DNA of 64,000 nt from the NCBI GenBank assembly GCA_964019155.1, contig OZ025239.1, forward strand, positions 106,049,612 through 106,113,611. The letters run 5' to 3'. This DNA is from Osedax fenrisi (Eukaryota; Annelida; Polychaeta; Sabellida; Siboglinidae). The notes beneath the pieces are model-generated. The model was not told the DNA's origin. It saw only the letters and a list, made by a program, of their open reading frames with translations, and did not search any database. The position numbers and the translations under genes were made by a program. Positions 10,071 through 24,036 of the stretch are shown in pieces; positions within the stretch are counted from its first letter, which is position 1; each line of letters opens with the position of its first letter.

Positions 10071-13028
10071 TTTGAAACGAATATAATCCATTAGTAATGT
10101 AATAAAACTATTAGAAACGAATAAAATCCATTAGTAACGTATTACAACTATTTCAAACGAATAAAATCCATTAGTAACGTAATAAAACTATTAGAAACGA
10201 ATAAAATCCATTAGTAACGTAATAAAACTATTTCAAACGAATGAAATCCATTAGTAACGTAATAAAACTATTATAAACGAATAAAATACATTAGTAATGC
10301 AATTAAACTATTATAAACGAATAAAATCCATTAGTAACGTAATACAAATATTAGAAACGAATACAATCCATTAGTAACGAAATAAAACTATTTCAAACGA
10401 ATAAAATCCATTAGTAACGTAATAAAACTATTAGAAACGAATAAAATCCATTAGTAACGTTTTAAAACTCTTTCAAACGAATAAAATCTATTAGTAACGA
10501 AATAAAACTATTAGAAACGAATAAAATCCATTAGTAACGTAATAAAACTATTAGAAACGAATACAATCCATTAGTAACGAAATAAAACTATTTCAAATGA
10601 ATAAAATCCCTTAGTAACGTAATAAAACTATTAGAAACGAATAAAATCCATTAGTAACGTATTAAAACAATTTCAAACGAATAAAATCAATTAGTAACGT
10701 ATAAAACTATTATAAACGAATAAAATCTATTAGTAATGCAATTAAACTATTATAAACGAATAAAATCCATTAGTAATGCAATTAAACTATTAGAAACGAA
10801 TAAAATCCATTAGTAATGCAATTAAACTATTATAAACAAATAAAATCCATTAGTAACGTAATAAAACTATTAGAAACGAATAAAATCCATTAGTAATGTA
10901 ATACAATTATTAGAAACGAATAAAATCCTTTAGTAACGAAATAAAACTATTAGAAACGAATAAAATCCATTAGTAACGTAATAAAACTATTAGAAACGAA
11001 TAAAATCCATTAGTAACGTAATAAAACTATTTCAAATGAATAAAATCCCTTAGTAACGTAATAAAACTATTAGAAACGAATGAAATCCATTAGTAATGTA
11101 ATAAAATTATTAGAAACGAATAAAATACTGTAGTAACGAAATAAAACTATTAGAAACGAATAAAATACATTAGTAACGTAATAAAACTATTAAAAATGAA
11201 TAAAATCCATTAGTAACGAAATAAAACTATTAGAAACGAATAAAATCCATTAGTAACGTAATAAAACTATTAGAAACGAATAAAATCCATTAGTAACGTA
11301 ATAAAACTATTTCAAACGAATAAAATCCATTAGTAACGTGATAAAACTATTATAAACGAATACAATACATTAGTAACGTATTAAAACTATTTCAAACGAA
11401 TAATTTCCATTAGTAACGTAAAAAAACTTTTATAAACGAATAAAATACATTAGTAATGCAATTAAACTATTAGAAACGAATAAAATACATTAGTAATGCA
11501 AGTAAACTATTAGACACGAATAAAATCCATTAGTAACGAAATAAAACTATTTGAAACGAATATAATCCATTAGTAATGTAATAAAACTATTAGAAACGAA
11601 TAAAATCCATTAGTAACGTATTACAACTATTTCAAACGAATAAAATCCATTAGTAACGTAATAAAACTATTAGAAACGAATAAAATCCATTAGTAACGTA
11701 ATAAAACTATTTCAAACGAATGAAATCCATTAGTAACGTAATAAAACTATTATAAACGAATAAAATACATTAGTAATGCAATTAAACTATTATAAACGAA
11801 TAAAATCCATTAGTAACGTAATACAACTATTAGAAACGAATACAATCCATTAGTAACGAAATAAAACTATTTCAAACGAATAAAATCCATTAGTAACGTA
11901 ATAAAACTATTAGAAACGAATAAAATCCATTAGTAACGTTTTAAAACTCTTTCAAACGAATAAAATCTATTAGTAACGAAATAAAACTATTAGAAACGAA
12001 TAAAATCCATTAGTAACGTAATAAAACTATTAGAAACGAATACAATCCATTAGTAACGAAATAAAACTATTTCAAATGAATAAAATCCCTTAGTAACGTA
12101 ATAAAACTATTAGAAACGAATAAAATCCATTAGTAACGTATTAAAACAATTTCAAACGAATAAAATCAATTAGTAACGTATAAAACTATTATAAACGAAT
12201 AAAATCTATTAGTAATGCAATTAAACTATTATAAACGAATAAAATCCATTAGTAATGCAATTAAACTATTAGAAACGAATAAAATCCATTAGTAATGCAA
12301 TTAAACTATTATAAACAAATAAAATCCATTAGTAACGTAATAAAACTATTAGAAACGAATAAAATCCATTAGTAATGTAATACAATTATTAGAAACGAAT
12401 AAAATCCTTTAGTAACGAAATAAAACTATTAGAACCGAATAAAATCCATTAGTAACGTAATAAAACTATTAGAAACGAATAAAATCCATTAGTAACGTAA
12501 TAAAACTATTTCAAATGAATAAAATCCCTTAGTAACGTAATAAAACTATTAGAAACGAATGAAATCCATTAGTAATGTAATAAAATTATTAGAAACGAAT
12601 AAAATACTGTAGTAACGAAATAAAACTATTAGAAACGAATAAAATACATTAGTAACGTAATAAAACTATTAAAAATGAATAAAATCCATTAGTAACGAAA
12701 TAAAACTATTAGAAACGAATAAAATCCATTAGTAACGTAATAAAACTATTAGAAACGAATAAAATACATTAGTAACGTAATAAAACTATTTCAAACGAAT
12801 AAAATCCATTAGTAACGTGATAAAACTATTATAAACGAATACAATACATTAGTAACGTATTAAAACTATTTCAAACGAATAATTTCCATTAGTAACGTAA
12901 AAAAACTTTTATAAACGAATAAAATACATTAGTAATGCAATTAAACTATTAGAAACGAATAAAATACATTAGTAATGCAAGTAAACTATTAGACACGAAT
13001 AAAATCCATTAGTAACGCAATTAAACAA
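10071..13028. repeat. Higher-order repeat: two tandem 1,479 bp units (about 37 monomers each)
   Basis: The rare variant tttgaaacga + atataatcc starts at 10071 and 11550 (distance 1,479). The rare gcaagtaaac variant shows the same spacing at 11501 and 12980. The motif gttttaaaactctttc and the ataatttcc variant follow the same step. The same 1,479 bp step recurs at 15458 and 16937, inside the second copy of the larger unit. Confidence 0.88.
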
Positions 13029-14611
13029 TTAGAAACGAATAAAATCCATCAGTAACGAAATAAAACTATTTTAAACGAATAAAATCCATTAGTAACGTAA
13101 TAAAACTATTTCAAACGAATAAAATCCATTAGTAACGTAATAAAACTATTATATACGAATAAAATCCATTAGTAATGCAATTAAATTATTAGAAACAAAT
13201 AAAATCCATTAGTAACGAGATAAAACTATTTCAAACGAAAAAAATCCATTATTAACTTAATAAAACTATTTCAAACGAATAAAATCTATTAGTAACGAAA
13301 TAAAACTATTATAAACGAATAAAATCCATTAGTAACGTAATAAAACTATTATAAACGAATAAAATCCATTAGTAACGAAATAAAACTATTTGAAACGAAT
13401 ATAATCCATTAGTAATGTAATAAAACTATTAGAAACGAATAAAATCCATTAGTAACGTATTAAAACTATTTCAAACGAATAAAATCCATTAGTAACGTAA
13501 TAAAACTATTAGAAACGAATAAAATCCATTAGTAACGTAATAAAACTATTTCAAACGAATGAAATCCATTAGTAACGTAATAAAACTATTATAAACGAAT
13601 AAAATACATTAGTAATGCAATTAAACTATTATAAACGAATAAAATCCATTAGTAACGTAATAAAACTATTAGAAACGAATACAATACATTAGTAACGAAA
13701 TAAAACTATTTCAAACGAATAAAATCCATTAGTAACGTAATAAAACTATTAGAAACGAATAAAATCCATTAGTAACGTTTTAAAACTCTTTCAAACGAAT
13801 AAAATCTATTAGTAACGAAATAAAACTATTAGAAACGAATAAAATCCATTAGTAACGTAATAAAACTATTAGAAACGAATACAATTCATTAGTAACGAAA
13901 TAAAACTATTTCAAATGAATAAAATCCCTTAGTAACGTAATAAAACTATTAGAAACGAATAAAATCCATTAGTAACGTATTAAAACTATTTCAAACGAAT
14001 AAAATCAATTAGTAACGTATAAAACTATTATAAACGAATAAAATCTATTAGTAATGCAATTAAACTATTATAAACGAATAAAATCCATTAGTAATGCAAT
14101 TAAACTATTAGAAACGAATAAAATCCATTAGTAATGCAATTAAACTATTATAAACAAATAAAATCCATTAGTAACGTAATAAAACTATTAGAAACGAATA
14201 AAATCCATTAGTAATGTAATAAAATTATTAGAAACGAATAAAATCCTTTAGTAACGAAATAAAACTATTAGAAACGAATAAAATCCATTAGTAACGTAAT
14301 AAAACTATTAGAAACGAATAAAATCCATTAGTAACGTAATAAAACTATTTCAAACGAATAAAATCCATTAGTAACGTGATAAAACTATTGTAAACGAATA
14401 AAATACATTAGTAACGTAATAAAACTATTAAAAATGAATAAAATCCATTAGTAACGAAATAAAACTATTAGAAACGAATAAAATCCATTAGTAACGTAAT
14501 AAAACTATTAGAAACGAATAAAATCCATTAGTAACGTAATAAAACTATTTCAAACGAATAAAATCCATTAGTAACGTGATAAAACTATTATAAACGAATA
14601 AAATACATTAG
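10655..14611. repeat. Higher-order repeat, 3,957 bp unit, copy 1
   Basis: Rare variants in this block recur exactly 3,957 bp later: 10661 to 14618 (attaaaacaa), 11501 to 15458 (agtaaac), 11550 to 15507 and 13389 to 17346 (tttgaaacga). Few differences between the copies are visible, for example gaaccgaat near 12433 against gaaacgaat near 16390. 3,957 bp corresponds to about 99 monomers with three bases missing, explained by the short variants it contains. Confidence 0.88.
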
Positions 14612-17600
14612 TAACGTATTAAAACAATTTCAAACGAATAAAATCAATTAGTAACGTATAAAACTATTATAAACGAATAAAATCTATTAGTAATGCAATT
14701 AAACTATTATAAACGAATAAAATCCATTAGTAATGCAATTAAACTATTAGAAACGAATAAAATCCATTAGTAATGCAATTAAACTATTATAAACAAATAA
14801 AATCCATTAGTAACGTAATAAAACTATTAGAAACGAATAAAATCCATTAGTAATGTAATACAATTATTAGAAACGAATAAAATCCTTTAGTAACGAAATA
14901 AAACTATTAGAAACGAATAAAATCCATTAGTAACGTAATAAAACTATTAGAAACGAATAAAATCCATTAGTAACGTAATAAAACTATTTCAAATGAATAA
15001 AATCCCTTAGTAACGTAATAAAACTATTAGAAACGAATGAAATCCATTAGTAATGTAATAAAATTATTAGAAACGAATAAAATACTGTAGTAACGAAATA
15101 AAACTATTAGAAACGAATAAAATACATTAGTAACGTAATAAAACTATTAAAAATGAATAAAATCCATTAGTAACGAAATAAAACTATTAGAAACGAATAA
15201 AATCCATTAGTAACGTAATAAAACTATTAGAAACGAATAAAATCCATTAGTAACGTAATAAAACTATTTCAAACGAATAAAATCCATTAGTAACGTGATA
15301 AAACTATTATAAACGAATACAATACATTAGTAACGTATTAAAACTATTTCAAACGAATAATTTCCATTAGTAACGTAAAAAAACTTTTATAAACGAATAA
15401 AATACATTAGTAATGCAATTAAACTATTAGAAACGAATAAAATACATTAGTAATGCAAGTAAACTATTAGACACGAATAAAATCCATTAGTAACGAAATA
15501 AAACTATTTGAAACGAATATAATCCATTAGTAATGTAATAAAACTATTAGAAACGAATAAAATCCATTAGTAACGTATTACAACTATTTCAAACGAATAA
15601 AATCCATTAGTAACGTAATAAAACTATTAGAAACGAATAAAATCCATTAGTAACGTAATAAAACTATTTCAAACGAATGAAATCCATTAGTAACGTAATA
15701 AAACTATTATAAACGAATAAAATACATTAGTAATGCAATTAAACTATTATAAACGAATAAAATCCATTAGTAACGTAATACAACTATTAGAAACGAATAC
15801 AATCCATTAGTAACGAAATAAAACTATTTCAAACGAATAAAATCCATTAGTAACGTAATAAAACTATTAGAAACGAATAAAATCCATTAGTAACGTTTTA
15901 AAACTCTTTCAAACGAATAAAATCTATTAGTAACGAAATAAAACTATTAGAAACGAATAAAATCCATTAGTAACGTAATAAAACTATTAGAAACGAATAC
16001 AATCCATTAGTAACGAAATAAAACTATTTCAAATGAATAAAATCCCTTAGTAACGTAATAAAACTATTAGAAACGAATAAAATCCATTAGTAACGTATTA
16101 AAACAATTTCAAACGAATAAAATCAATTAGTAACGTATAAAACTATTATAAACGAATAAAATCTATTAGTAATGCAATTAAACTATTATAAACGAATAAA
16201 ATCCATTAGTAATGCAATTAAACTATTAGAAACGAATAAAATCCATTAGTAATGCAATTAAACTATTATAAACAAATAAAATCCATTAGTAACGTAATAA
16301 AACTATTAGAAACGAATAAAATCCATTAGTAATGTAATACAATTATTAGAAACGAATAAAATCCTTTAGTAACGAAATAAAACTATTAGAAACGAATAAA
16401 ATCCATTAGTAACGTAATAAAACTATTAGAAACGAATAAAATCCATTAGTAACGTAATAAAACTATTTCAAATGAATAAAATCCCTTAGTAACGTAATAA
16501 AACTATTAGAAACGAATGAAATCCATTAGTAATGTAATAAAATTATTAGAAACGAATAAAATACTGTAGTAACGAAATAAAACTATTAGAAACGAATAAA
16601 ATACATTAGTAACGTAATAAAACTATTAAAAATGAATAAAATCCATTAGTAACGAAATAAAACTATTAGAAACGAATAAAATCCATTAGTAACGTAATAA
16701 AACTATTAGAAACGAATAAAATACATTAGTAACGTAATAAAACTATTTCAAACGAATAAAATCCATTAGTAACGTGATAAAACTATTATAAACGAATACA
16801 ATACATTAGTAACGTATTAAAACTATTTCAAACGAATAATTTCCATTAGTAACGTAAAAAAACTTTTATAAACGAATAAAATACATTAGTAATGCAATTA
16901 AACTATTAGAAACGAATAAAATACATTAGTAATGCAAGTAAACTATTAGACACGAATAAAATCCATTAGTAACGCAATTAAACAATTAGAAACGAATAAA
17001 ATCCATCAGTAACGAAATAAAACTATTTTAAACGAATAAAATCCATTAGTAACGTAATAAAACTATTTCAAACGAATAAAATCCATTAGTAACGTAATAA
17101 AACTATTATATACGAATAAAATCCATTAGTAATGCAATTAAATTATTAGAAACAAATAAAATCCATTAGTAACGAGATAAAACTATTTCAAACGAAAAAA
17201 ATCCATTATTAACTTAATAAAACTATTTCAAACGAATAAAATCTATTAGTAACGAAATAAAACTATTATAAACGAATAAAATCCATTAGTAACGTAATAA
17301 AACTATTATAAACGAATAAAATCCATTAGTAACGAAATAAAACTATTTGAAACGAATATAATCCATTAGTAATGTAATAAAACTATTAGAAACGAATAAA
17401 ATCCATTAGTAACGTATTAAAACTATTTCAAACGAATAAAATCCATTAGTAACGTAATAAAACTATTAGAAACGAATAAAATCCATTAGTAACGTAATAA
17501 AACTATTTCAAACGAATGAAATCCATTAGTAACGTAATAAAACTATTATAAACGAATAAAATACATTAGTAATGCAATTAAACTATTATAAACGAATAAA

Positions 17601-18568
17601 ATCCATTAGTAACGTAATAAAACTATTAGAAACGAATACAATACATTAGTAACGAAATAAAACTATTTCAAACGAATAAAATCCATTAGTAACGTAATAA
17701 AACTATTAGAAACGAATAAAATCCATTAGTAACGTTTTAAAACTCTTTCAAACGAATAAAATCTATTAGTAACGAAATAAAACTATTAGAAACGAATAAA
17801 ATCCATTAGTAACGTAATAAAACTATTAGAAACGAATACAATTCATTAGTAACGAAATAAAACTATTTCAAATGAATAAAATCCCTTAGTAACGTAATAA
17901 AACTATTAGAAACGAATAAAATCCATTAGTAACGTATTAAAACTATTTCAAACGAATAAAATCAATTAGTAACGTATAAAACTATTATAAACGAATAAAA
18001 TCTATTAGTAATGCAATTAAACTATTATAAACGAATAAAATCCATTAGTAATGCAATTAAACTATTAGAAACGAATAAAATCCATTAGTAATGCAATTAA
18101 ACTATTATAAACAAATAAAATCCATTAGTAACGTAATAAAACTATTAGAAACGAATAAAATCCATTAGTAATGTAATAAAATTATTAGAAACGAATAAAA
18201 TCCTTTAGTAACGAAATAAAACTATTAGAAACGAATAAAATCCATTAGTAACGTAATAAAACTATTAGAAACGAATAAAATCCATTAGTAACGTAATAAA
18301 ACTATTTCAAACGAATAAAATCCATTAGTAACGTGATAAAACTATTGTAAACGAATAAAATACATTAGTAACGTAATAAAACTATTAAAAATGAATAAAA
18401 TCCATTAGTAACGAAATAAAACTATTAGAAACGAATAAAATCCATTAGTAACGTAATAAAACTATTAGAAACGAATAAAATCCATTAGTAACGTAATAAA
18501 ACTATTTCAAACGAATAAAATCCATTAGTAACGTGATAAAACTATTATAAACGAATAAAATACATTAG
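14612..18568. repeat. Higher-order repeat, 3,957 bp unit, copy 2
   Basis: Tandem copy of 10655-14611. It starts where gtattaaaacaatttc replaces gtattaaaactatttc, and ends at the equivalent point near 18568, after which the sequence departs into aataaattcc variants. Near identity of two adjacent ~4 kb blocks indicates a recent duplication, for example by unequal exchange. Confidence 0.86.
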
Positions 18569-21500
18569 TAACGTATTAAAACTATTTCAAACGAATAAAT
18601 TCCATTAGTAACGTAAAAAAACTATTATAAACGAATCAAATCTATTAGTATTGCAATTAAACTATTAGAAACGAATAAAATCCATTAGTAACGAAATACA
18701 ACTATTTCAAACGAATAAAACCATTAGTAACGTAATAAAAATATTAGAAACGAATAAAATTCATTAGTAATGTAATAAAACTATTAGAAACGAATAAAAT
18801 CCATTAGTAACGTAATAAAACTATTTCAAACGAATAAAATCCATTAGTAATGCAATTAAACTATTATAAACAAATAAAATCCATTAGTAACGTGATAAAA
18901 CTATTGTAAACGAATAAAATACATTAGTAACGTAATAAAACTATTAGAAATGAATAAAATCCATTAGTAACGTAATAAAACTATTTCAAACGAATAAAAT
19001 CCATTAGTAACGTGATAAAACTATTATAAACGAATAAAATCCATTAGTAACGTGATAAAACTATTGTAAACGAATACAATATATTAGTAACGTAATAAAA
19101 CTATTAGAAATGAATAAAATCCATTAGTAACGAAATAAAACTATTAGAAACGAATAAAATCCATTAGTAACGTAATAAAACTATTAGAAACGAATAAAAT
19201 CCATTAGTAACGTAATAAAACTATTTCAAACGAATAAAATCCATTAGTAACGTGATAACACTATTATAAACGAATAAAATACATTAGTAACGTATTACAA
19301 ATATTTCAAACGAATAAATTCCATTAGTAACGTAAAAAAACTATTATAAACGAATCAAATCTATTAGTATTGCAATTAAACTATTAGAAACGAATAAAAT
19401 CCATTAGTAACGAAATACAACTATTAGAAACGAATAAAATCCATTAGTAAGGTAAAACTATTAAAAACGAATAAAATCCATTAGTAATGTAATAAAACAT
19501 TTAGAAACGAATACAATCCATTAGTAACGAAATACAACTATTTCAAACGAATAAAACCATTAGTAACGTAATAAAACTATTAGAAACGAATAAAATTCAT
19601 TAGTAATGTAATAAAACTATTAGAAACGAATAAAATCCATTAGTAACGTAATAAAACTATTTCAAACGAATAAAATCCATTAGTAATGCAATTAAACTAT
19701 TATAAACAAATAAAATCCATTAGTAACGTAATAAAACTATTAGAAACGAATAAAATCCATTAGTAACGTAATAAAACTATTTCAAACGAATAAAATCCAT
19801 TAGTAACGTGATAAAACTATTATAAACGAATAAAATACATTTGTAATGCAATTAAACTATTAGAAACGAATAAAATCCATTAGTTATGTAATAAAACAAT
19901 TAGAAACGTATACAATCCATTAGTAACGAAATACAACTATTATAAACAAATAAAATCCATTAGTAACGTAATAAAACTATTAGAAACGAATAAAATCCAT
20001 TAGTAACGAAATAAAACTATTACAAACGAATAAAATCCATTAGTAATGCAATTAAACTATTAGAAACGAATAAAATCCATTAGTAATGCAATTAAACAAT
20101 TAGAAACGAATAAAATACATTAGTAACGTAATAAAACTATTTCAAACGAATAAAATCCATTAGTAACGTGATAAAACTATTATAAACGAATAAAATACAT
20201 TATTAACGAAATAAAACTATTTCAAACGAATAAAATCCATTATTAACGTAATAAAACTATTATAAACGAATAAAATACATTAGTAATGCAATTAAACTAT
20301 TATAAACGAATAAAATCCATTAGTAACGTAATAAAACTATTAGAAACGAATACAATACATTAGTAACGAAATAAAACTATTTCAAAAGAATAAAATCCAT
20401 TAGTAACGTAATAAAACTATTAGAAACGAATAAAATCCATTAGTAACGTAATAAAACTATTTCAAACGAATAAAATCCATTAGTAACGTGATAAAACTAT
20501 TATAAACGAATAAAATACATTAGTAACGTATTAAAACTATTTCAAACGAATAAATTCCATTAGTAACGTAAAAAAACTATTATAAACGAATCAAATCTAT
20601 TAGTATTGCAATTAAACTATTAGAAACGAATAAAATCCATTAGTAACGAAATACAACTATTTCAAACGAATAAAACCATTAGTAACGTAATAAAAATATT
20701 AGAAACGAATAAAATTCATTAGTAATGTAATAAAACTATTAGAAACGAATAAAATCCATTAGTAACGTAATAAAACTATTTCAAACGAATAAAATCCATT
20801 AGTAATGCAATTAAACTATTATAAACAAATAAAATCCATTAGTAACGTGATAAAACTATTGTAAACGAATAAAATACATTAGTAACGTAATAAAACTATT
20901 AGAAATGAATAAAATCCATTAGTAACGTAATAAAACTATTTCAAACGAATAAAATCCATTAGTAACGTGATAAAACTATTATAAACGAATAAAATCCATT
21001 CGTAACGTGATAAAACTATTGTAAACGAATAAAATATATTAGTAACGTAATAAAACTATTAGAAATGAATAAAATCCATTAGTAACGAAATAAAACTATT
21101 AGAAACGAATAAAATCCATTAGTAACGTAATAAAACTATTAGAAACGAATAAAATCCATTAGTAACGTAATAAAACTATTTCAAACGAATAAAATCCATT
21201 AGTAACGTGATAACACTATTATAAACGAATAAAATACATTAGTAACGTATTACAACTATTTCAAACGAATAAATTCCATTAGTAACGTAAAAAAACTATT
21301 ATAAACGAATCAAATCTATTAGTATTGCAATTAAACTATTAGAAACGAATAAAATCCATTAGTAACGAAATACAACTATTAGAAACGAATAAAATCCATT
21401 AGTAAGGTAAAACTATTAAAAACGAATAAAATTCATTAGTAATGTAATAAAACATTTAGAAACGAATACAATCCATTAGTAACGAAATAAAACTATTAGA

Positions 21501-24036
21501 AACGAATAAAATCCATTAGTAACGTAATAAAACTATTAGAAACGAATAAAATCCATTAGTAACGTAATAAAACTATTTCAAACGAATAAAATCCATTAGT
21601 AACGTGATAACACTATTATAAACGAATAAAATACATTAGTAACGTATTACAACTATTTAAAACGAATAAATTCCATTAGTAACGTAAAAAAACTATTATA
21701 AACGAATCAAATCTATTAGTATTGCAATTAAACTATTAGAAACGAATAAAATCCATTAGTAACGAAATACAACTATTATAAACGAATAAAATACATTTGT
21801 AATGCAATTAAACTATTAGAAACGAATAAAATCCATTAGTTATGTAATAAAACAATTAGAAACGTATACAATCCATTAGTAACGAAATACAACTATTATA
21901 AACAAATAAAATCCATTAGTAACGTAATAAAACTATTAGAAACGAATACAATCCATTAGTAACGAAATAAAACTATTACAAACGAATAAAATCCATTAGT
22001 AATGCAATTAAACTATTAGAAACGAATAAAATCCATTAGTAATGCAATTAAACAATTAGAAACGAATAAAATACATTAGTAACGTAATAAAACTATTTCA
22101 AACGAATAAAATCCATTAGTAACGTGATAAAACTATTATAAACGAATAAAATACATTATTAACGAAATAAAACTATTTCAAACGAATAAAATCCATTATT
22201 AACGTAATAAAACTATTATAAACGAATAAAATACATTAGTAATGCAATTAAACTATTATAAACGAATAAAATCCATTAGTAACGTAATAAAACTATTAGA
22301 AACGAATACAATACATTAGTAACGAAATAAAACTATTTCAAAAGAATAAAATCCATTAGTAACGTAATAAAACTATTAGAAACGAATAAAATCCATTAGT
22401 AACGTAATAAAACTATTAGAAACGAATAAAATCCATTAGTAACGTAATAAAACTATTATAAACGAATAAAATCTATTAGTAATGCAATTAAACTATTATA
22501 AACGAATAAAATCCATTAGTAATGCAATTAAACTATTAGAAACGAATAAAATCCATTAGTAATGCAATTAAACTATTATAAACAAATAAAATCCATTAGT
22601 AACGTAATAAAACTATTAGAAACGAATAAAATCCATTAGTAATGTAATAAAATTATTAGAAACGAATAAAATCCTTTAGTAACGAAATAAAACTATTAGA
22701 AACGAATAAAATCCATTAGTAACGTAATAAAACTATTAGAAACGAATAAAATCCATTAGTAACGTAATAAAACTATTTCAAACGAATAAAATCCATTAGT
22801 AACGTGATAAAACTATTGTAAACGAATAAAATACATTAGTAACGTAATAAAACTATTAAAAATGAATAAAATCCATTAGTAACGAAATAAAACTATTAGA
22901 AACGAATAAAATCCATTAGTAACGTAATAAAACTATTAGAAACGAATAAAATCCATTAGTAACGTAATAAAACTATTTCAAACGAATAAAATCCATTAGT
23001 AACGTGATAAAACTATTATAAACGAATAAAATACATTAGTAACGTATTAAAACTATTTCAAACGAATAAATTCCATTAGTAACGTAAAAAAACTATTATA
23101 AACGAATCAAATCTATTAGTATTGCAATTAAACTATTAGAAACGAATAAAATCCATTAGTAACGAAATACAACTATTAGAAACGAATAAAATCCATTAGT
23201 AACGTAAAACTATTAAAAACGAATAAAATCCATTAGTAATGTAATACAACATTTAGAAACGAATACAATCCATTAGTAACGAAATACAACTATTTCAAAC
23301 GAATAAAACTATTAGTAACGTAATAAAAATATTAGAAACGAATAAAATTCATTAGTAATGTAATAAAACTATTAGAAACGAATAAAATCCATTAGTAACG
23401 TAATAAAACTATTTCAAACGAATAAAATCCATTAGTAATGCAATTAAACTATTATAAACAAATAAAATCCATTAGTAACGTGATAAAACTATTGTAAACG
23501 AATAAAATACATTAGTAACGTAATAAAACTATTAGAAATGAATAAAATCCATTAGTAACGTAATAAAACTATTTCAAACGAATAAAATCCATTAGTAACG
23601 TGATAAAACTATTATAAACGAATAAAATCCATTAGTAACGTGATAAAACTATTGTAAACGAATAAAATATATTAGTAACGTAATAAAACTATTAGAAATG
23701 AATAAAATCCATTAGTAACGAAATAAAACTATTAGAAACGAATAAAATCCATTAGTAACGTAATAAAACTATTAGAAACGAATAAAATCCATTAGTAACG
23801 TAATAAAACTATTTCAAACGAATAAAATCCATTAGTAACGTGATAAAACTATTATAAACGAATAAAATACATTAGTAACGTATTACAACTATTTCAAACG
23901 AATAAATTCCATTAGTAACGTAAAAAAACTATTATAAACGAATCAAATCTATTAGTATTGCAATTAAACTATTAGAAACGAATAAAATCCATTAGTAACG
24001 AAATACAACTATTAGAAACGAATAAAATCCATTAGT
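18569..24036. repeat. Mosaic of higher-order units with 1,955 and 2,633 bp steps
   Basis: The variant taataaaaat occurs at 18733, 20688 and 23321 (steps 1,955 and 2,633). The variant agtaaggtaaaac gives 'aagg' at 19449, 21404 and 24037 with the same two steps. A gttatg variant at 19883, 21839 and 24471 agrees within one base. The step sizes differ, so successive duplications used different breakpoints. Confidence 0.82.
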
